From positions 620,001-684,000 of the forward strand of contig NZ_JBMSEE010000001.1 in NCBI RefSeq assembly GCF_049446155.1: a stretch of 64,000 bases of DNA, given 5' to 3'. How positions within the stretch are numbered: position 1 is the stretch's first letter; every line of letters starts with the position of its first letter. A program made the translations under genes and the position numbers. The notes beneath the pieces are model-generated. The model saw only the letters and a program-made list of their open reading frames with translations. It had not been told where the DNA came from and did not search any database. This document shows positions 47,166 through 56,361 of this stretch, in pieces. Source of the DNA: Rivibacter sp049446155 (GTDB taxonomy: Bacteria; Pseudomonadota; Gammaproteobacteria; Burkholderiales; Burkholderiaceae_C).

Positions 47166-48041
47166 TCAGAACGACGGCGGCACCTGCGCCGCGCCGGGGC
47201 AGCCGGCAAAGCAGAACGTGCCGCCGAACGAGCCGTAGATGAAGGGCGTCTGGCGCCGGCGGTAGTCGCGCGCGGTCTCGGTCTCGACGCCTTGCGTGAC
47301 GCGCTTGATGAACTCCTCGACCGGCACGCCGCGCGTGCCGATGTGCTGCAGGATGTGCTTGGTCAGCGGGCCGTTGCGGCCGTCGCCGTCGTAGGCCGCG
47401 TCCTTCGAGGCGGTGGCGTAGAGCACGATGGTCGACGGCGGCGCATCCTTGATCGGCGCCAGGCCGCTGGCGGCGCGGCCGTCGGTCTCGAGCGCGCGCA
47501 CGAGCGCGGACTTCGTCGCTGCCGGCGGCGCACCGCGTGAGGTCGCGGTCCGCGGCGCGGCGAACAGGTCGGTGCGGCAGGCGTCGAGGATCACCAGCTG
47601 GAACTTCGTCGGCCGCTGGCGCAGCCGATCGAACAGCTCATCGACCCCGTACAGCACGCGCAGCGGATCCTCGCTCACCGACCTGGGCTGCACCTGGGTC
47701 GGGATCAGGAAGTTGGCGTCGCGCGCCTGCACGCCGTGGCCGGAGAAATAGAACACGCCCACCGAGGAGGGGCCGAGCTGCTCGACGTACTCCTTGACCC
47801 GCGCGTCGAACTCGGCGCGGTCGCGCACGTTGGCATGGCACAGCGTCTTGAAGCCGAGCCGGCCGAGCGCCGCGCACATGTCGGCCGCATCGTTGGCCGG
47901 GTTCTTGAGCGCCGGCGCGTTCTCGTAGGCGGCGTTGCCGATCACCAGCGCCAGCCGCGGCACGCCCTCGCCGCGCGGCGGCGCGCTGCAGGCGGCCAGC
48001 AGGGCCGCGCACGCGGCGAACAGGATCCGAAACGGCTTCAT
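47166..48041 (-). CDS. Caspase-fold (peptidase C14) lipoprotein
   Basis: A 291-residue protein with a lipobox signal (ALLAACSA) followed by a caspase-type domain: RLALVIGNAAYEN, the His102 loop YFSGHGVQARDANFLIP and the Cys155 loop VILDACRTDLF. Both catalytic residues are in the family positions, so it could be an active Arg/Lys-specific bacterial metacaspase-like peptidase in the periplasm. A late segment IVLYATASKDAAYDGDGRNG matches the small subunit. ATG 48041 is preferred because it creates the lipoprotein signal. It is divergent from nrdJ, with about 130 bases between. Confidence 0.88.
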   Translation of the reverse strand: MKPFRILFAACAALLAACSAPPRGEGVPRLALVIGNAAYENAPALKNPANDAADMCAALGRLGFKTLCHANVRDRAEFDARVKEYVEQLGPSSVGVFYFSGHGVQARDANFLIPTQVQPRSVSEDPLRVLYGVDELFDRLRQRPTKFQLVILDACRTDLFAAPRTATSRGAPPAATKSALVRALETDGRAASGLAPIKDAPPSTIVLYATASKDAAYDGDGRNGPLTKHILQHIGTRGVPVEEFIKRVTQGVETETARDYRRRQTPFIYGSFGGTFCFAGCPGAAQVPPSF

Positions 48042-48174
48042 GGCAGCGCCCCCCCCGATCGGCTTGCATCGGCGCCCTCCCGAGTCCGGCGCAAACTGCA
48101 TCCGATCCTATCTGGGTCAAAACCACGTCGGAAAAGCGGCACTAAGGTGGCTGGATCCACCCAAGGGAGCGCCC

Positions 48175-51057
48175 ATGACCGAACTCACCGCCATCCCCGT
48201 GCGAACCGCCCTGCCCGCCCAGGCGATCAGCGAGGAGGTCCTGCGCGAGAAGTACGCCAAGGACGACGAGCGCAGCATCGACGACGTGCGACGGCGCATC
48301 GCCCGCGCGCTCGCGCAGGCCGAGCCGGCGGCGCAGCGCGCGGCCTGGGAGGAGCGCTTTCTGGGCGCGCTGCAGGCGGGTTTCGTGCCGGCCGGGCGCA
48401 TCTGCTCGGCCGCCGGCACCGACCTCAGCGCGACGCTGATCAACTGCTTCGTGCAGCCGGTGGGCGACTCGATCGCCGGCGACGACGAAGGCCATCCCGG
48501 CATCTACACCGCGCTGACCGAGGCCGCCGAGACCATGCGCCGCGGCGGCGGCGTCGGCTACGACTTCTCGCGCATCCGCCCGCGCGGCGCCTGGGTCGAA
48601 AGCACGCGCTCGAGCGCCTCGGGCCCGGTGTCGTACATGCGCGTGTTCGACCGCTCCTGCGAGACGGTCGAATCGGCCGGCGCGCGCCGCGGCGCGCAGA
48701 TGGGCGTGCTGCGCTGCGACCACCCGGACATCGAGGAGTTCATCCACGCCAAGGACGAAGGCGACCTCGCGAACTTCAACCTCTCGGTCGGCGTGACCGA
48801 CGCCTTCATGCAGGCCGTGGTCGACGACGCGCCGGTCGAGTTGTGGCACCGCGTGGCGCCGGGGCCGCGCCTGGCCGCCGAAGGCGCGCACCAGCGCGCC
48901 GACGGCAGCTGGATCTACCGCAGCGTGCCGGCGCGCGCGCTGTGGGACCAGATCATGAGCTCCACCTACGACCACGCCGAGCCGGGCGTGCTGTTCCTCG
49001 ACCGCATCAACGCCGACAACAACCTCGGCTACTGCGAGACCATCAGCGCCACCAACCCCTGCGGCGAGCAGCCGCTGCCGCCCTACGGCTGCTGCTGCCT
49101 CGGCTCGATCGACCTGACGCGCTTCGTCGTCGAGCCCTTCGAGCCCGGCGCGCGCTTCGACGAAGCCGGCTTCGCGGCGCTCGCGAAGCTGGCGGTGCGC
49201 ATGCTCGACAACGTGCTCGACGTCTCCGTCTGGCCGCTGGCGCGCCAGGCGCAGGAGGCGCGCGACAAGCGCCGCATCGGCCTGGGCTTCACCGGTCTGG
49301 GCGATGCGCTGGTGATGCTCGGCCTGCGCTACGACAGCGCCGAGGCCCGCGCCGCCGCGGCGCGCATCGCCCAGCTGCTGCGCGACGCGGCCTATGCGGC
49401 CTCGGCCGAACTGGCCGTCGAGCGCGGCGCGTTCCCGCTGTTCAACGCCGACTTGCTGCTGCGCCGCGGCACCTTCGCCTCGCGCCTGCCGGCCGAGCTG
49501 AAGGAGCGCGTGCGGCAGGTGGGTCTGCGCAACTCGCACCTGCTGTCGATCGCGCCGACCGGCACGATCAGCCTGGCCTTCGCCGACAACGCGAGCAACG
49601 GCATCGAGCCGGCGTTCTCGTGGCGCTACACCCGCAAGAAGCGCATGGCCGACGGCAGCACGCGCGAGTACGCCGTGGAGGACCACGCCTGGCGGCTGTG
49701 GCGGCACCTCAAGGGCGCCGACGCGCCGCTGTCGCCGGCCTTCGTCACCGCGCTGGAGATGAGCGCGCAGGCGCATGCCGAGATGGTGGCCGCGGTGGCG
49801 CCCTTCGTCGACACGGCCATCTCGAAGACCGTCAATGTGCCGGCCGACTACCCCTACGAGGACTTCAAGGACCTCTACCTCGGCGCCTGGCGCGCCGGCC
49901 TCAAGGGCCTGGCGACCTATCGGCCCAACGCGGTGCTGGGCGCGGTGCTGAGCACGCAGGCCGACGCCGACGTCGCCGAGCCCGCCGCCGCGGCGCGGCC
50001 CGCGCTCGCCCCCAACGCCAACGACCGCCTCGCGCTGCGCCTGGCCTCGCAGCCGGTGCTGGCCTCGCTGCGCTGGCCGGGCCGCCCCGAGCTGCCGGCC
50101 GGCAATGCGGCGTGGACCTACATGCTGCGCCACCCGTTCGGCGAGTTCGCGCTCTTCATCGGCGAGCTGCCGGGCGACGACGGCCGGCCGGCGCCTTTCG
50201 AGGTGTGGGTCAACGGCGCCGAGCAGCCGCGCGGCCTCGGCGCCCTGGCCAAGACGCTGTCGATGGACCTGCGCACCCGCGACGTGGCCTGGATCCAGGC
50301 CAAGCTCGACGTGCTGGCCACCGTGCGCGAAGAGCGCGCGTTCGAGATGCCGATGCCGCCCGACGGCACGCCGCGCCTGTTCCCCGGCGTGGTCGCGGCG
50401 ACCGCGGCGGTGATCCGCTGGCGCTGCGAGGCGCTGGGCCTGTGGTCGCGCGCCAGCGCCGAGACACCGGTGATCCGCGCGATGTTCAGCCGCGACGAGC
50501 CGGTGACCGGGCCTGACGGCACCCTGGCCTGGTCGGTCGACGTGCACAACCCGGCCTCGGGCGAGGCCTTCACGCTGACGCTCAAGGAGATCGTCCTGCC
50601 CGACGGCAGCACGCGGCCCTGCGCGATGGGCCTGTCGGGCAACTACCCGCGCGCGCTCGACGGCCTGGCGCGCATCCTCTCGCTCGACATGCGCGTGCTC
50701 GACCCGGCGTGGATCGGCATGAAGCTGCGCAAGCTGCTGAGCTACGCCGAACCGCTGGGCCACTTCATGGCCTTCGTGCCCGGCCTGCCGCGCGAGCAGG
50801 CGCGCCAGCAGACCTGGCCCTCGACGGTCGCCTATCTCGCGCGCCTGGCGATCCACCGCTACGCGATGCTCGGCATCCTCGACGAGCACGGCTATCCGCT
50901 GCGCGAGATGGGCCTGCTGCAAGCGCCGCAGGACGACGACTCGCCGGGCGGGCCGATGGCCGGCCACGCCTGCCCCGAGTGCGGCAACACGACGCTGATC
51001 CGCAAGGACGGGTGCGATTTCTGCACCGCGTGCGGGTATGTGGGCAGTTGCGGGTGA
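48175..51057 (+). CDS. nrdJ: Adenosylcobalamin-dependent (class II) ribonucleotide reductase
   Basis: A 960-residue class II reductase that makes deoxynucleotides with adenosylcobalamin, with or without oxygen. Motifs are ATLINCFVQPVGDS (first active-site Cys), RRGGGVGYDFSRIRP, SATNPCGEQPLPPYGCC (radical Cys and Glu), GLGFTGLGDAL and TGTISLAFADNASNGIEP. The long C-terminal part from about residue 625 carries two TSCPD-like modules and a zinc-ribbon end CPECGNTTLI...DFCTACGYVGSCG that re-reduces the active site. AAGGGAG supports ATG 48175. No cobalamin riboswitch or NrdR box is visible in the 133-base upstream gap. Confidence 0.94.
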   Translation: MTELTAIPVRTALPAQAISEEVLREKYAKDDERSIDDVRRRIARALAQAEPAAQRAAWEERFLGALQAGFVPAGRICSAAGTDLSATLINCFVQPVGDSIAGDDEGHPGIYTALTEAAETMRRGGGVGYDFSRIRPRGAWVESTRSSASGPVSYMRVFDRSCETVESAGARRGAQMGVLRCDHPDIEEFIHAKDEGDLANFNLSVGVTDAFMQAVVDDAPVELWHRVAPGPRLAAEGAHQRADGSWIYRSVPARALWDQIMSSTYDHAEPGVLFLDRINADNNLGYCETISATNPCGEQPLPPYGCCCLGSIDLTRFVVEPFEPGARFDEAGFAALAKLAVRMLDNVLDVSVWPLARQAQEARDKRRIGLGFTGLGDALVMLGLRYDSAEARAAAARIAQLLRDAAYAASAELAVERGAFPLFNADLLLRRGTFASRLPAELKERVRQVGLRNSHLLSIAPTGTISLAFADNASNGIEPAFSWRYTRKKRMADGSTREYAVEDHAWRLWRHLKGADAPLSPAFVTALEMSAQAHAEMVAAVAPFVDTAISKTVNVPADYPYEDFKDLYLGAWRAGLKGLATYRPNAVLGAVLSTQADADVAEPAAAARPALAPNANDRLALRLASQPVLASLRWPGRPELPAGNAAWTYMLRHPFGEFALFIGELPGDDGRPAPFEVWVNGAEQPRGLGALAKTLSMDLRTRDVAWIQAKLDVLATVREERAFEMPMPPDGTPRLFPGVVAATAAVIRWRCEALGLWSRASAETPVIRAMFSRDEPVTGPDGTLAWSVDVHNPASGEAFTLTLKEIVLPDGSTRPCAMGLSGNYPRALDGLARILSLDMRVLDPAWIGMKLRKLLSYAEPLGHFMAFVPGLPREQARQQTWPSTVAYLARLAIHRYAMLGILDEHGYPLREMGLLQAPQDDDSPGGPMAGHACPECGNTTLIRKDGCDFCTACGYVGSCG

Positions 51058-51068
51058 CCCCGTCCTTC

Positions 51069-51374
51069 TCAGCCGCGCGTGCGCGACAGCGTCTGCACGC
51101 GGACCGCAAATGCCGGCGATGCACGCAGCGCCGCATAGCGGGCCTGAGCGCGGCGATAAGGCTCGCTGAAGACGTTCGGGTCACCGCGACGCTCCAGTTC
51201 CGCGAGCCCGGACTGCTGCCAGATCTCGAGCTCGGCCAGAACCTCGGCACGCGAGCGCGACGATTGCAGCGATTGGTTCGTGATGTCGGTGCCCGACATG
51301 GGGTTGACCTGCGCGATGGCCGCGCTCGTGCCGAGGGCCGCGATCGCGATGGCGACAAATGGCTTGATATTCAT
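51069..51374 (-). CDS. DUF4148-type small exported protein
   Basis: A 101-residue protein with a signal peptide (MNIKPFVAIAIAALG, cut near AIAQ). The mature part SRSRAEVLAELEIWQQSGLAEL followed by YRRAQARYAALRASP matches the helical DUF4148 proteins common in Burkholderiales, whose function is unknown. AAAGGAA before ATG 51374 supports this start. It is convergent with nrdJ. Upstream is a patch unusually rich in A and T. Confidence 0.75.
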   Translation of the reverse strand: MNIKPFVAIAIAALGTSAAIAQVNPMSGTDITNQSLQSSRSRAEVLAELEIWQQSGLAELERRGDPNVFSEPYRRAQARYAALRASPAFAVRVQTLSRTRG

Positions 51375-51488
51375 GATGCGTATTCCTTTGAACGTTTGAG
51401 AGGCTATTGAGATCAATCCACGAATTCAGAAACGGGTGAATTCAATATAGGCATCGACGCCTTCAATTGAAGAGCACCGATTGGCAAA

Positions 51489-51704
51489 TCACCATTTCCG
51501 ATTCATCAAGATTGGCCCCGTGATTCGGGCTTCAGCGTTCACGTCGACGGATGAAGGAACACGATCTTGCGGCGCATCGACGGCCGGCAGCGCGGTCGGC
51601 ACGTCTTGAATGGCAGGAACCGACCCGGGTTTTCCGGCCCCTTCGTTCGCCCGCCTGTGCGCACGAATGGCGAGGAGCAGCATGCGGGAATAGGTGATGC
51701 TCAT
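51489..51704 (-). CDS. Small hypothetical protein
   Basis: A 71-residue open frame starting MSITYSRMLLLAIRAHRRAN, with AAAGGAAG spaced seven bases before ATG 51704. The N-terminal 20 residues are mildly hydrophobic and basic; the rest is Pro/Ala/Val-rich (VPAIQDVPTALPAVDAPQD) and probably disordered. No family is recognised. The strong ribosome-binding site is the main support. Base composition is less GC-rich than the neighbours. It may be a small membrane-associated protein or a decayed gene. Confidence 0.45.
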   Translation of the reverse strand: MSITYSRMLLLAIRAHRRANEGAGKPGSVPAIQDVPTALPAVDAPQDRVPSSVDVNAEARITGPILMNRKW

Positions 51705-51765
51705 GACGTCTTCCTTTTCCTGATGCGTGTCGCCATTCACGCGGGTGGAGATCAATGGCGCCGGC

Positions 51766-52593
51766 CTATACGGGCATCTGCAATTGCTTTCGCAAGCTCT
51801 TGTCGAAGGCCGACGCCGGGACGAAGCGCCGCAGGAGGCTGACCTTCCTGGCCAGGGGGCCTGCCGCGTAGCGCAGGCGCGGTGTCGGCGCGCTGGCGGC
51901 GGCAACGACCGTCTCGGCCACCACTTCCGGCGCGTCGGCCGTGGTCATCACGGCGCGGAACACCGCTTCGGCATGCGATCGCGCCGCGGCGTAGTGATCG
52001 TCTTGCTGATCAGCGGTCAGCACATGGCTGTCGAAGCCCGTGCGCGTGTAGGCTGGCTCGACGAGCACCACCCGAATGCCGGCGTCCCGGATTTCATGGT
52101 CCAGCGACTCCGAGTAGCCTTCGATCGCGTGCTTGCTCGATGCATACAAGGCCATGAAGGGCGCCGGAATGAAGCCCTGCACCGAACTGACGTTGACGAT
52201 GCGTCCCGAACGCTGCCGGCGCATCGCGGGCAGGACCGCCCGGGTCATGCGCATCACGCCGAACACGTTGACCTCGAAGATCGCCTTGGCCTGCTCGAGC
52301 GAAGACTCTTCGGCAGCGCCCATCAAGCCGACGCCCGCGTTGTTGACCAGCAGGTCGATGCGCCCTGCCTTCGCAAGCACCTCGCGCACCGCGGCGTCGA
52401 CCGACGGGCCGCTGGTCACGTCGCAAGCCACATAGTCGACCCCCGCAAGCTTCGTCGCCGGCGGCTTGCGGTAGGTGGCGAACACCTGGTAGCCGGCAGC
52501 CTTCAGCGCGCCGGCGGTCACGGCACCAATGCCTGCCGTTGCGCCGGTGACGACGGCCACGGGCCGGGATTGATTTGCGGGATTCATTGACAT
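51766..52593 (-). CDS. Short-chain dehydrogenase/reductase (SDR)
   Basis: A 275-residue classical SDR. The cofactor motif is VVTGATAGIG (TGxxxGxG), then DLLVNNAGVG, the active-site Ser in IVNVSSVQGF and Tyr-Lys in YASSKHAIEG. A basic residue after strand 2 (ATYRKP) suggests NADP(H). The gene starts 7 bases after the TetR stop and is the last of the five-gene efflux operon. It may modify the compound that the pump exports. ATG 52593 or 52587 can serve as start. Confidence 0.9.
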   Translation of the reverse strand: MSMNPANQSRPVAVVTGATAGIGAVTAGALKAAGYQVFATYRKPPATKLAGVDYVACDVTSGPSVDAAVREVLAKAGRIDLLVNNAGVGLMGAAEESSLEQAKAIFEVNVFGVMRMTRAVLPAMRRQRSGRIVNVSSVQGFIPAPFMALYASSKHAIEGYSESLDHEIRDAGIRVVLVEPAYTRTGFDSHVLTADQQDDHYAAARSHAEAVFRAVMTTADAPEVVAETVVAAASAPTPRLRYAAGPLARKVSLLRRFVPASAFDKSLRKQLQMPV

Positions 52594-52600
52594 TGCCGAC

Positions 52601-53242
52601 TCACTTTCCGATCAAACCGTGAATGACCAAATCAAAATGCCGGTTGAACGGATCGCTCGCACGGGTCGAGCGATCAGGCGGCATTCGAGGACCGATGGCG
52701 TGCTGGTGAAGACACGAGAAGACGATCGGCAGCACCAGCGCGTGGACCACCACGTCGGGATCCACGGGCCGGAACTCGCCGCGATCGATGCCGCGCACGA
52801 CGATCTCGGAGACGAGGCGCCGCGCGGGCTCGATCACCTCGGTGGACCAGAACTCGGCCAGTGCCGGGAAGTTGCGCGCCTCCGCGTACACCAGCTTGAA
52901 GATGCCGCCGGCGTCGACTCGCATCAGCGCCGCTTGCCAGGCGGTCAGCACCTCGCGCAGCAGATCGACGCTCGGGCGGTCATGCGGTGCCTCGTGCGCG
53001 CCGATGGCCACGTGAGACAGCAGGCCCTCGGCGATCAGTGCCTTGAGCAGGTCGTCCTTGCTCGGAAAGTAGAGATACAGCGTTCCCTTGGAGACGCCGG
53101 CGCGCGCCGCGATGTCTTCCGCCCGGACGCCGGCGTAGCCCTTCTCCACCACCAGCGCGAGCGCCGCCTCGAGCAGCTCCCGAGGCCGGGCATGCCTGCG
53201 ACGGCGTCTCGGCACGGTGGCGCGATCGAGCCCGGCGTCCAT
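52601..53242 (-). CDS. TetR-family regulator inside the efflux operon
   Basis: A 213-residue TetR repressor. The N-terminal helix-turn-helix runs about 20-65 (LLEAALALVVEKGYAGVRAEDIAARAGVSKGTLYLYFPSKDDL). The ligand domain is all-helical. Start ATG 53242 lies five bases after the RND stop, so it is cotranscribed with the pump. The divergent TetR at 59068 is a different protein, so this operon carries two TetR regulators. Its operator is not identified; the 59001-59058 palindromes could in principle serve it too. Confidence 0.9.
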   Translation of the reverse strand: MDAGLDRATVPRRRRRHARPRELLEAALALVVEKGYAGVRAEDIAARAGVSKGTLYLYFPSKDDLLKALIAEGLLSHVAIGAHEAPHDRPSVDLLREVLTAWQAALMRVDAGGIFKLVYAEARNFPALAEFWSTEVIEPARRLVSEIVVRGIDRGEFRPVDPDVVVHALVLPIVFSCLHQHAIGPRMPPDRSTRASDPFNRHFDLVIHGLIGK

Positions 53243-53247
53243 GGCAC

Positions 53248-56200
53248 TCAGGCGCCGACCGTCACGGGCGCCGGCTCGCTCGCCGGCTCGCTCGGCGGCA
53301 CTTGCGCCGGGCTGTCGCGCCGGATGCGGAACCACGCGGCGTACAGCGCCGGCACGAACACGAGCGTGAGCGCGGTGGCGACCACGAGACCGCCCATGAT
53401 CGAGATGGCCATCGGCCCCCAGAACACGCTGCGCGTGAGCGGAATCATCGCCAGCACCGCGGCGGCGGCGGTCAGCACCACCGGGCGCGAACGCCGCACC
53501 GTGGCGTCGACGATGGCCGTCCAGGGCGCGACGCCGCGCGCGATGTCCTGGTCGATCTGGTCGACCAGGATGATCGAGTTGCGCATGATCATCCCGCCGA
53601 GCGCGATCACGCCGAGCAGCGCGACGAAGCCGAACGGCGCCTGGAACAGCAGCAGCGCCGGCACCACGCCGATCAGCGCCAGCGGCGCCGTCAGGAACAC
53701 CATCGCCAGCCGCGAGAAGCTTTGCAGCTGGATCATCAGCAGCGTCAGCGTCACCGCGAACATGGCCGGAAACACCGCGAACAGCGCCACGTTGGCCTTG
53801 TCGCTCTCCTCGATCGCGCCGCCCTCCTCGATGCGGTAGCCCGGCGGCAGGCTGTCGATGATGGGCTGCAGCGATGGCCGGATCTGCGCCGTGGCGTAGG
53901 GGCCTTGAACGCCGTCGATCACGTCGCTGCGCACGGTGAGCGCCATGTCGCGATTGCGCCGCCACAGCACCGGCTCCTCGAAGGTCGGCTCGATGCGCGC
54001 CAGCTGGGACAAGGGCACGGTCACGCCGCTGCGCGTGAAGACCTGCAGGTCGCCGATCTGGCCGATGCTCTTGCGCTCCTCGGGCGTGGCGCGCACGACC
54101 ACGTCGACGAGTTCCTCGCCGCGGCGGATCTGCGTGACGGGCGCTCCGTCCAGCGTGGTCTGCACCAGGCCCTGGATGTCGGCGCTCGACAGGCCGAGCA
54201 GGCGCGCCTTGTCCTGGTCGACATGGATGCGCACCGAGCGCACCTGTTCGTTCCAGTCGAGCTGCGTGTCGCGCACGAGCGCGCTCTGGCGCACCGTGTC
54301 GCGCACCCGGTAGGCGATCTCGCGCACCTGGGCCTTGTCCGGCCCGATGACGCGGAACTGGACCGGAAAGCCCACCGGCGGGCCGAACTCCAGGCGCTGC
54401 ACGCGGGCCCGGACGTCGGGAAAGTCTTCATCCTTGTCGAAGAGCGCCATCAGACGCGAGCGCACGCGCTCGCGCGGCTCGATGCCGGCCGTCTTGATGA
54501 CGAACTGGGCGAAGCCCGGGTTGGGCAGCTCCGGCTGGATCGACAGGTAGAAGCGCGGCGTGCCGGCGCCGGTGTAGGCGGTGAAGAACTCGATGTCCGG
54601 ATCCTTCTTCAGCCGTTCCTCGAGCAGCTTCACCTGGTGCTCGGTGGCGGCGAACGACGCGCCCTCGCGCAGGCGCAGGTCGACCAGCAGCTCGGGCCGC
54701 GACGCGGTGGGGAAGAACTGCTGCTGCACTTTCAGCATGCCAGCCCCGGCGAGGCCGAAGATCAGCACCGTCAGCGCCAGCACCAGAACGCGGTGCTGCA
54801 CCGCCCAGTCGACGATGCGGCGCAGCCGGTGGTAGATCGGCCGGTCGTAGACGTCATGGTGCGTGCCGGTCGAAAGATTCTTCGGCAGCAGCATCACGCC
54901 CAGGTAGGGCGTGAAGACGACCGCCACGAGCCACGAAAGGATGAGGGCCACGCCCACCACCCAGAAGATGCCGCCCGCGTACTGGCCGGCAATCGACTTC
55001 GCAAAGCCCACCGGCATGAACCCGGCCGCGGTGACCAGGGTGCCGGTCAGCATCGGGAAAGCGGTGGAGGTGTAGGCGTAGGTGGCGGCGCGCAGGCGGT
55101 CCCAGCCCTCCTCCAGCTTCACCACCATCATCTCCACCGCGATGATGGCGTCGTCGACCAGCAGCCCCAGCGCGATGATCAGCGCGCCGAGCGAGATGCG
55201 GTCGAGGGCCCAGCCGGCGGCATACATGACGGCGGCCACCAGCCCGAGCACCAGCGGCACCGAGGCGGCGACCACGATGCCGGTGCGCCAGCCGAGGAAC
55301 AGGAAGGACACGGCGAGCACGATGGCCAGCGCCTCCAGGAAGGAGCGCTCGAATTCCCACACCGACTCGGCCACCACGCGCGGCTGGTCGGCGTACTGCT
55401 CGATCTCCACGCCAACGGGAAGCTCCTGCCGGATCTCGGCGAGCCGCTTCTCCAGCGCATGGCCGAAGTCGAGCACGTTGCCGTTCTGCTGCATCGTCAC
55501 GCCGATGGCCAGCACCGGCACGCCGTTGTGGCGAATGCTGAAGCTGGGCGGATCCTCGTAGCCGGCGCGCACCGTGGCGACGTCGGCCAGCCGAAGCAGC
55601 TGGCCGCCCACTTCGAGCGTGACGTTGGCGACATCGCGGGCAGTGCTCAGCCGGCCGTCCACGCGCACCTGGACGCGGTCGTGCGTCGTGTCGGCCGAGC
55701 CGGCCGGGATCACGAGGTTCTGGCGCGCCAGCGCGTCGAACACCGCCGTCGGCGCGATGCCGAGCGCCGCCAGACGCCGCGTCGACAGCTCCACGTACAC
55801 GCGCTCGGCCTGCTTGCCCAGCACGTCGACCTTGGCCGAGCCGGGCACGCTCTGGAAGCGGCGCTTCACCGCTTCGGTGACGTCCACCAGCTCGGCCATC
55901 GAGAGATCCGGAGCGCTCAGCGCGTAGAGCACGCTGTAGCGGTCGTTGTACTCGTCGTTGAAGAAGGGCCCGCGCACGCCCTCGGGAAACTCCTGGCGCA
56001 CGTCGCCGATCTTCTTGCGCGCCTGGTACCAGGCGTTCTCGAGTTCGGCCTTGCTGCTGCCGCCCTTCATCCACAGCGTGATGCCGCCATAGCCCTGGCG
56101 CGCGAAGCTGCGCACGTACTCGAAGTGGTCGAGCTCCTGCAGCCGGCGCTCGATGCGGTTGAGCACCTGGTCCTGCACCACCTGCGCGGTGGCGCCCGGC

Positions 56201-56361
56201 CACACGACGATGGCCGTCATCTGCGGCACGTCGAAGTTGGGATCCTCCAGGCGGCCGAGCCGGCTGAAGGCCAGCGTGCCGACGATGAGCGTCGTGATGA
56301 TCAGGAACAGCACCATCGGCCGGTGCGTGACGGCCCATTGCGAGAGATTGAAGCGCTTCAT
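53248..56361 (-). CDS. RND-family efflux permease
   Basis: A 1037-residue RND pump. The opening MKRFNLSQWAVTHRPMVLFL and the conserved GRLEDPNF and WPGATAQVVQDQV segments place it in the HAE1-like group with three-part operons. The proton-relay Asp pair is GLLVDDAIIAVEMMVVKL. It overlaps the adaptor gene by four bases (ATGA, 56358-56361). With its own outer-membrane factor and adaptor it forms a complete tripartite pump. Substrate unknown; TetR control suggests induction by a small toxic molecule. Confidence 0.93.
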   Translation of the reverse strand: MKRFNLSQWAVTHRPMVLFLIITTLIVGTLAFSRLGRLEDPNFDVPQMTAIVVWPGATAQVVQDQVLNRIERRLQELDHFEYVRSFARQGYGGITLWMKGGSSKAELENAWYQARKKIGDVRQEFPEGVRGPFFNDEYNDRYSVLYALSAPDLSMAELVDVTEAVKRRFQSVPGSAKVDVLGKQAERVYVELSTRRLAALGIAPTAVFDALARQNLVIPAGSADTTHDRVQVRVDGRLSTARDVANVTLEVGGQLLRLADVATVRAGYEDPPSFSIRHNGVPVLAIGVTMQQNGNVLDFGHALEKRLAEIRQELPVGVEIEQYADQPRVVAESVWEFERSFLEALAIVLAVSFLFLGWRTGIVVAASVPLVLGLVAAVMYAAGWALDRISLGALIIALGLLVDDAIIAVEMMVVKLEEGWDRLRAATYAYTSTAFPMLTGTLVTAAGFMPVGFAKSIAGQYAGGIFWVVGVALILSWLVAVVFTPYLGVMLLPKNLSTGTHHDVYDRPIYHRLRRIVDWAVQHRVLVLALTVLIFGLAGAGMLKVQQQFFPTASRPELLVDLRLREGASFAATEHQVKLLEERLKKDPDIEFFTAYTGAGTPRFYLSIQPELPNPGFAQFVIKTAGIEPRERVRSRLMALFDKDEDFPDVRARVQRLEFGPPVGFPVQFRVIGPDKAQVREIAYRVRDTVRQSALVRDTQLDWNEQVRSVRIHVDQDKARLLGLSSADIQGLVQTTLDGAPVTQIRRGEELVDVVVRATPEERKSIGQIGDLQVFTRSGVTVPLSQLARIEPTFEEPVLWRRNRDMALTVRSDVIDGVQGPYATAQIRPSLQPIIDSLPPGYRIEEGGAIEESDKANVALFAVFPAMFAVTLTLLMIQLQSFSRLAMVFLTAPLALIGVVPALLLFQAPFGFVALLGVIALGGMIMRNSIILVDQIDQDIARGVAPWTAIVDATVRRSRPVVLTAAAAVLAMIPLTRSVFWGPMAISIMGGLVVATALTLVFVPALYAAWFRIRRDSPAQVPPSEPASEPAPVTVGA

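Noticed and set aside
48042..48174. A possible cobalamin riboswitch or NrdR box upstream of the B12-dependent reductase gene.
   Set aside because: No B12-box-like core or paired NrdR palindromes could be found; there is only a small GGTGG/CCACC hairpin before the ribosome-binding site.
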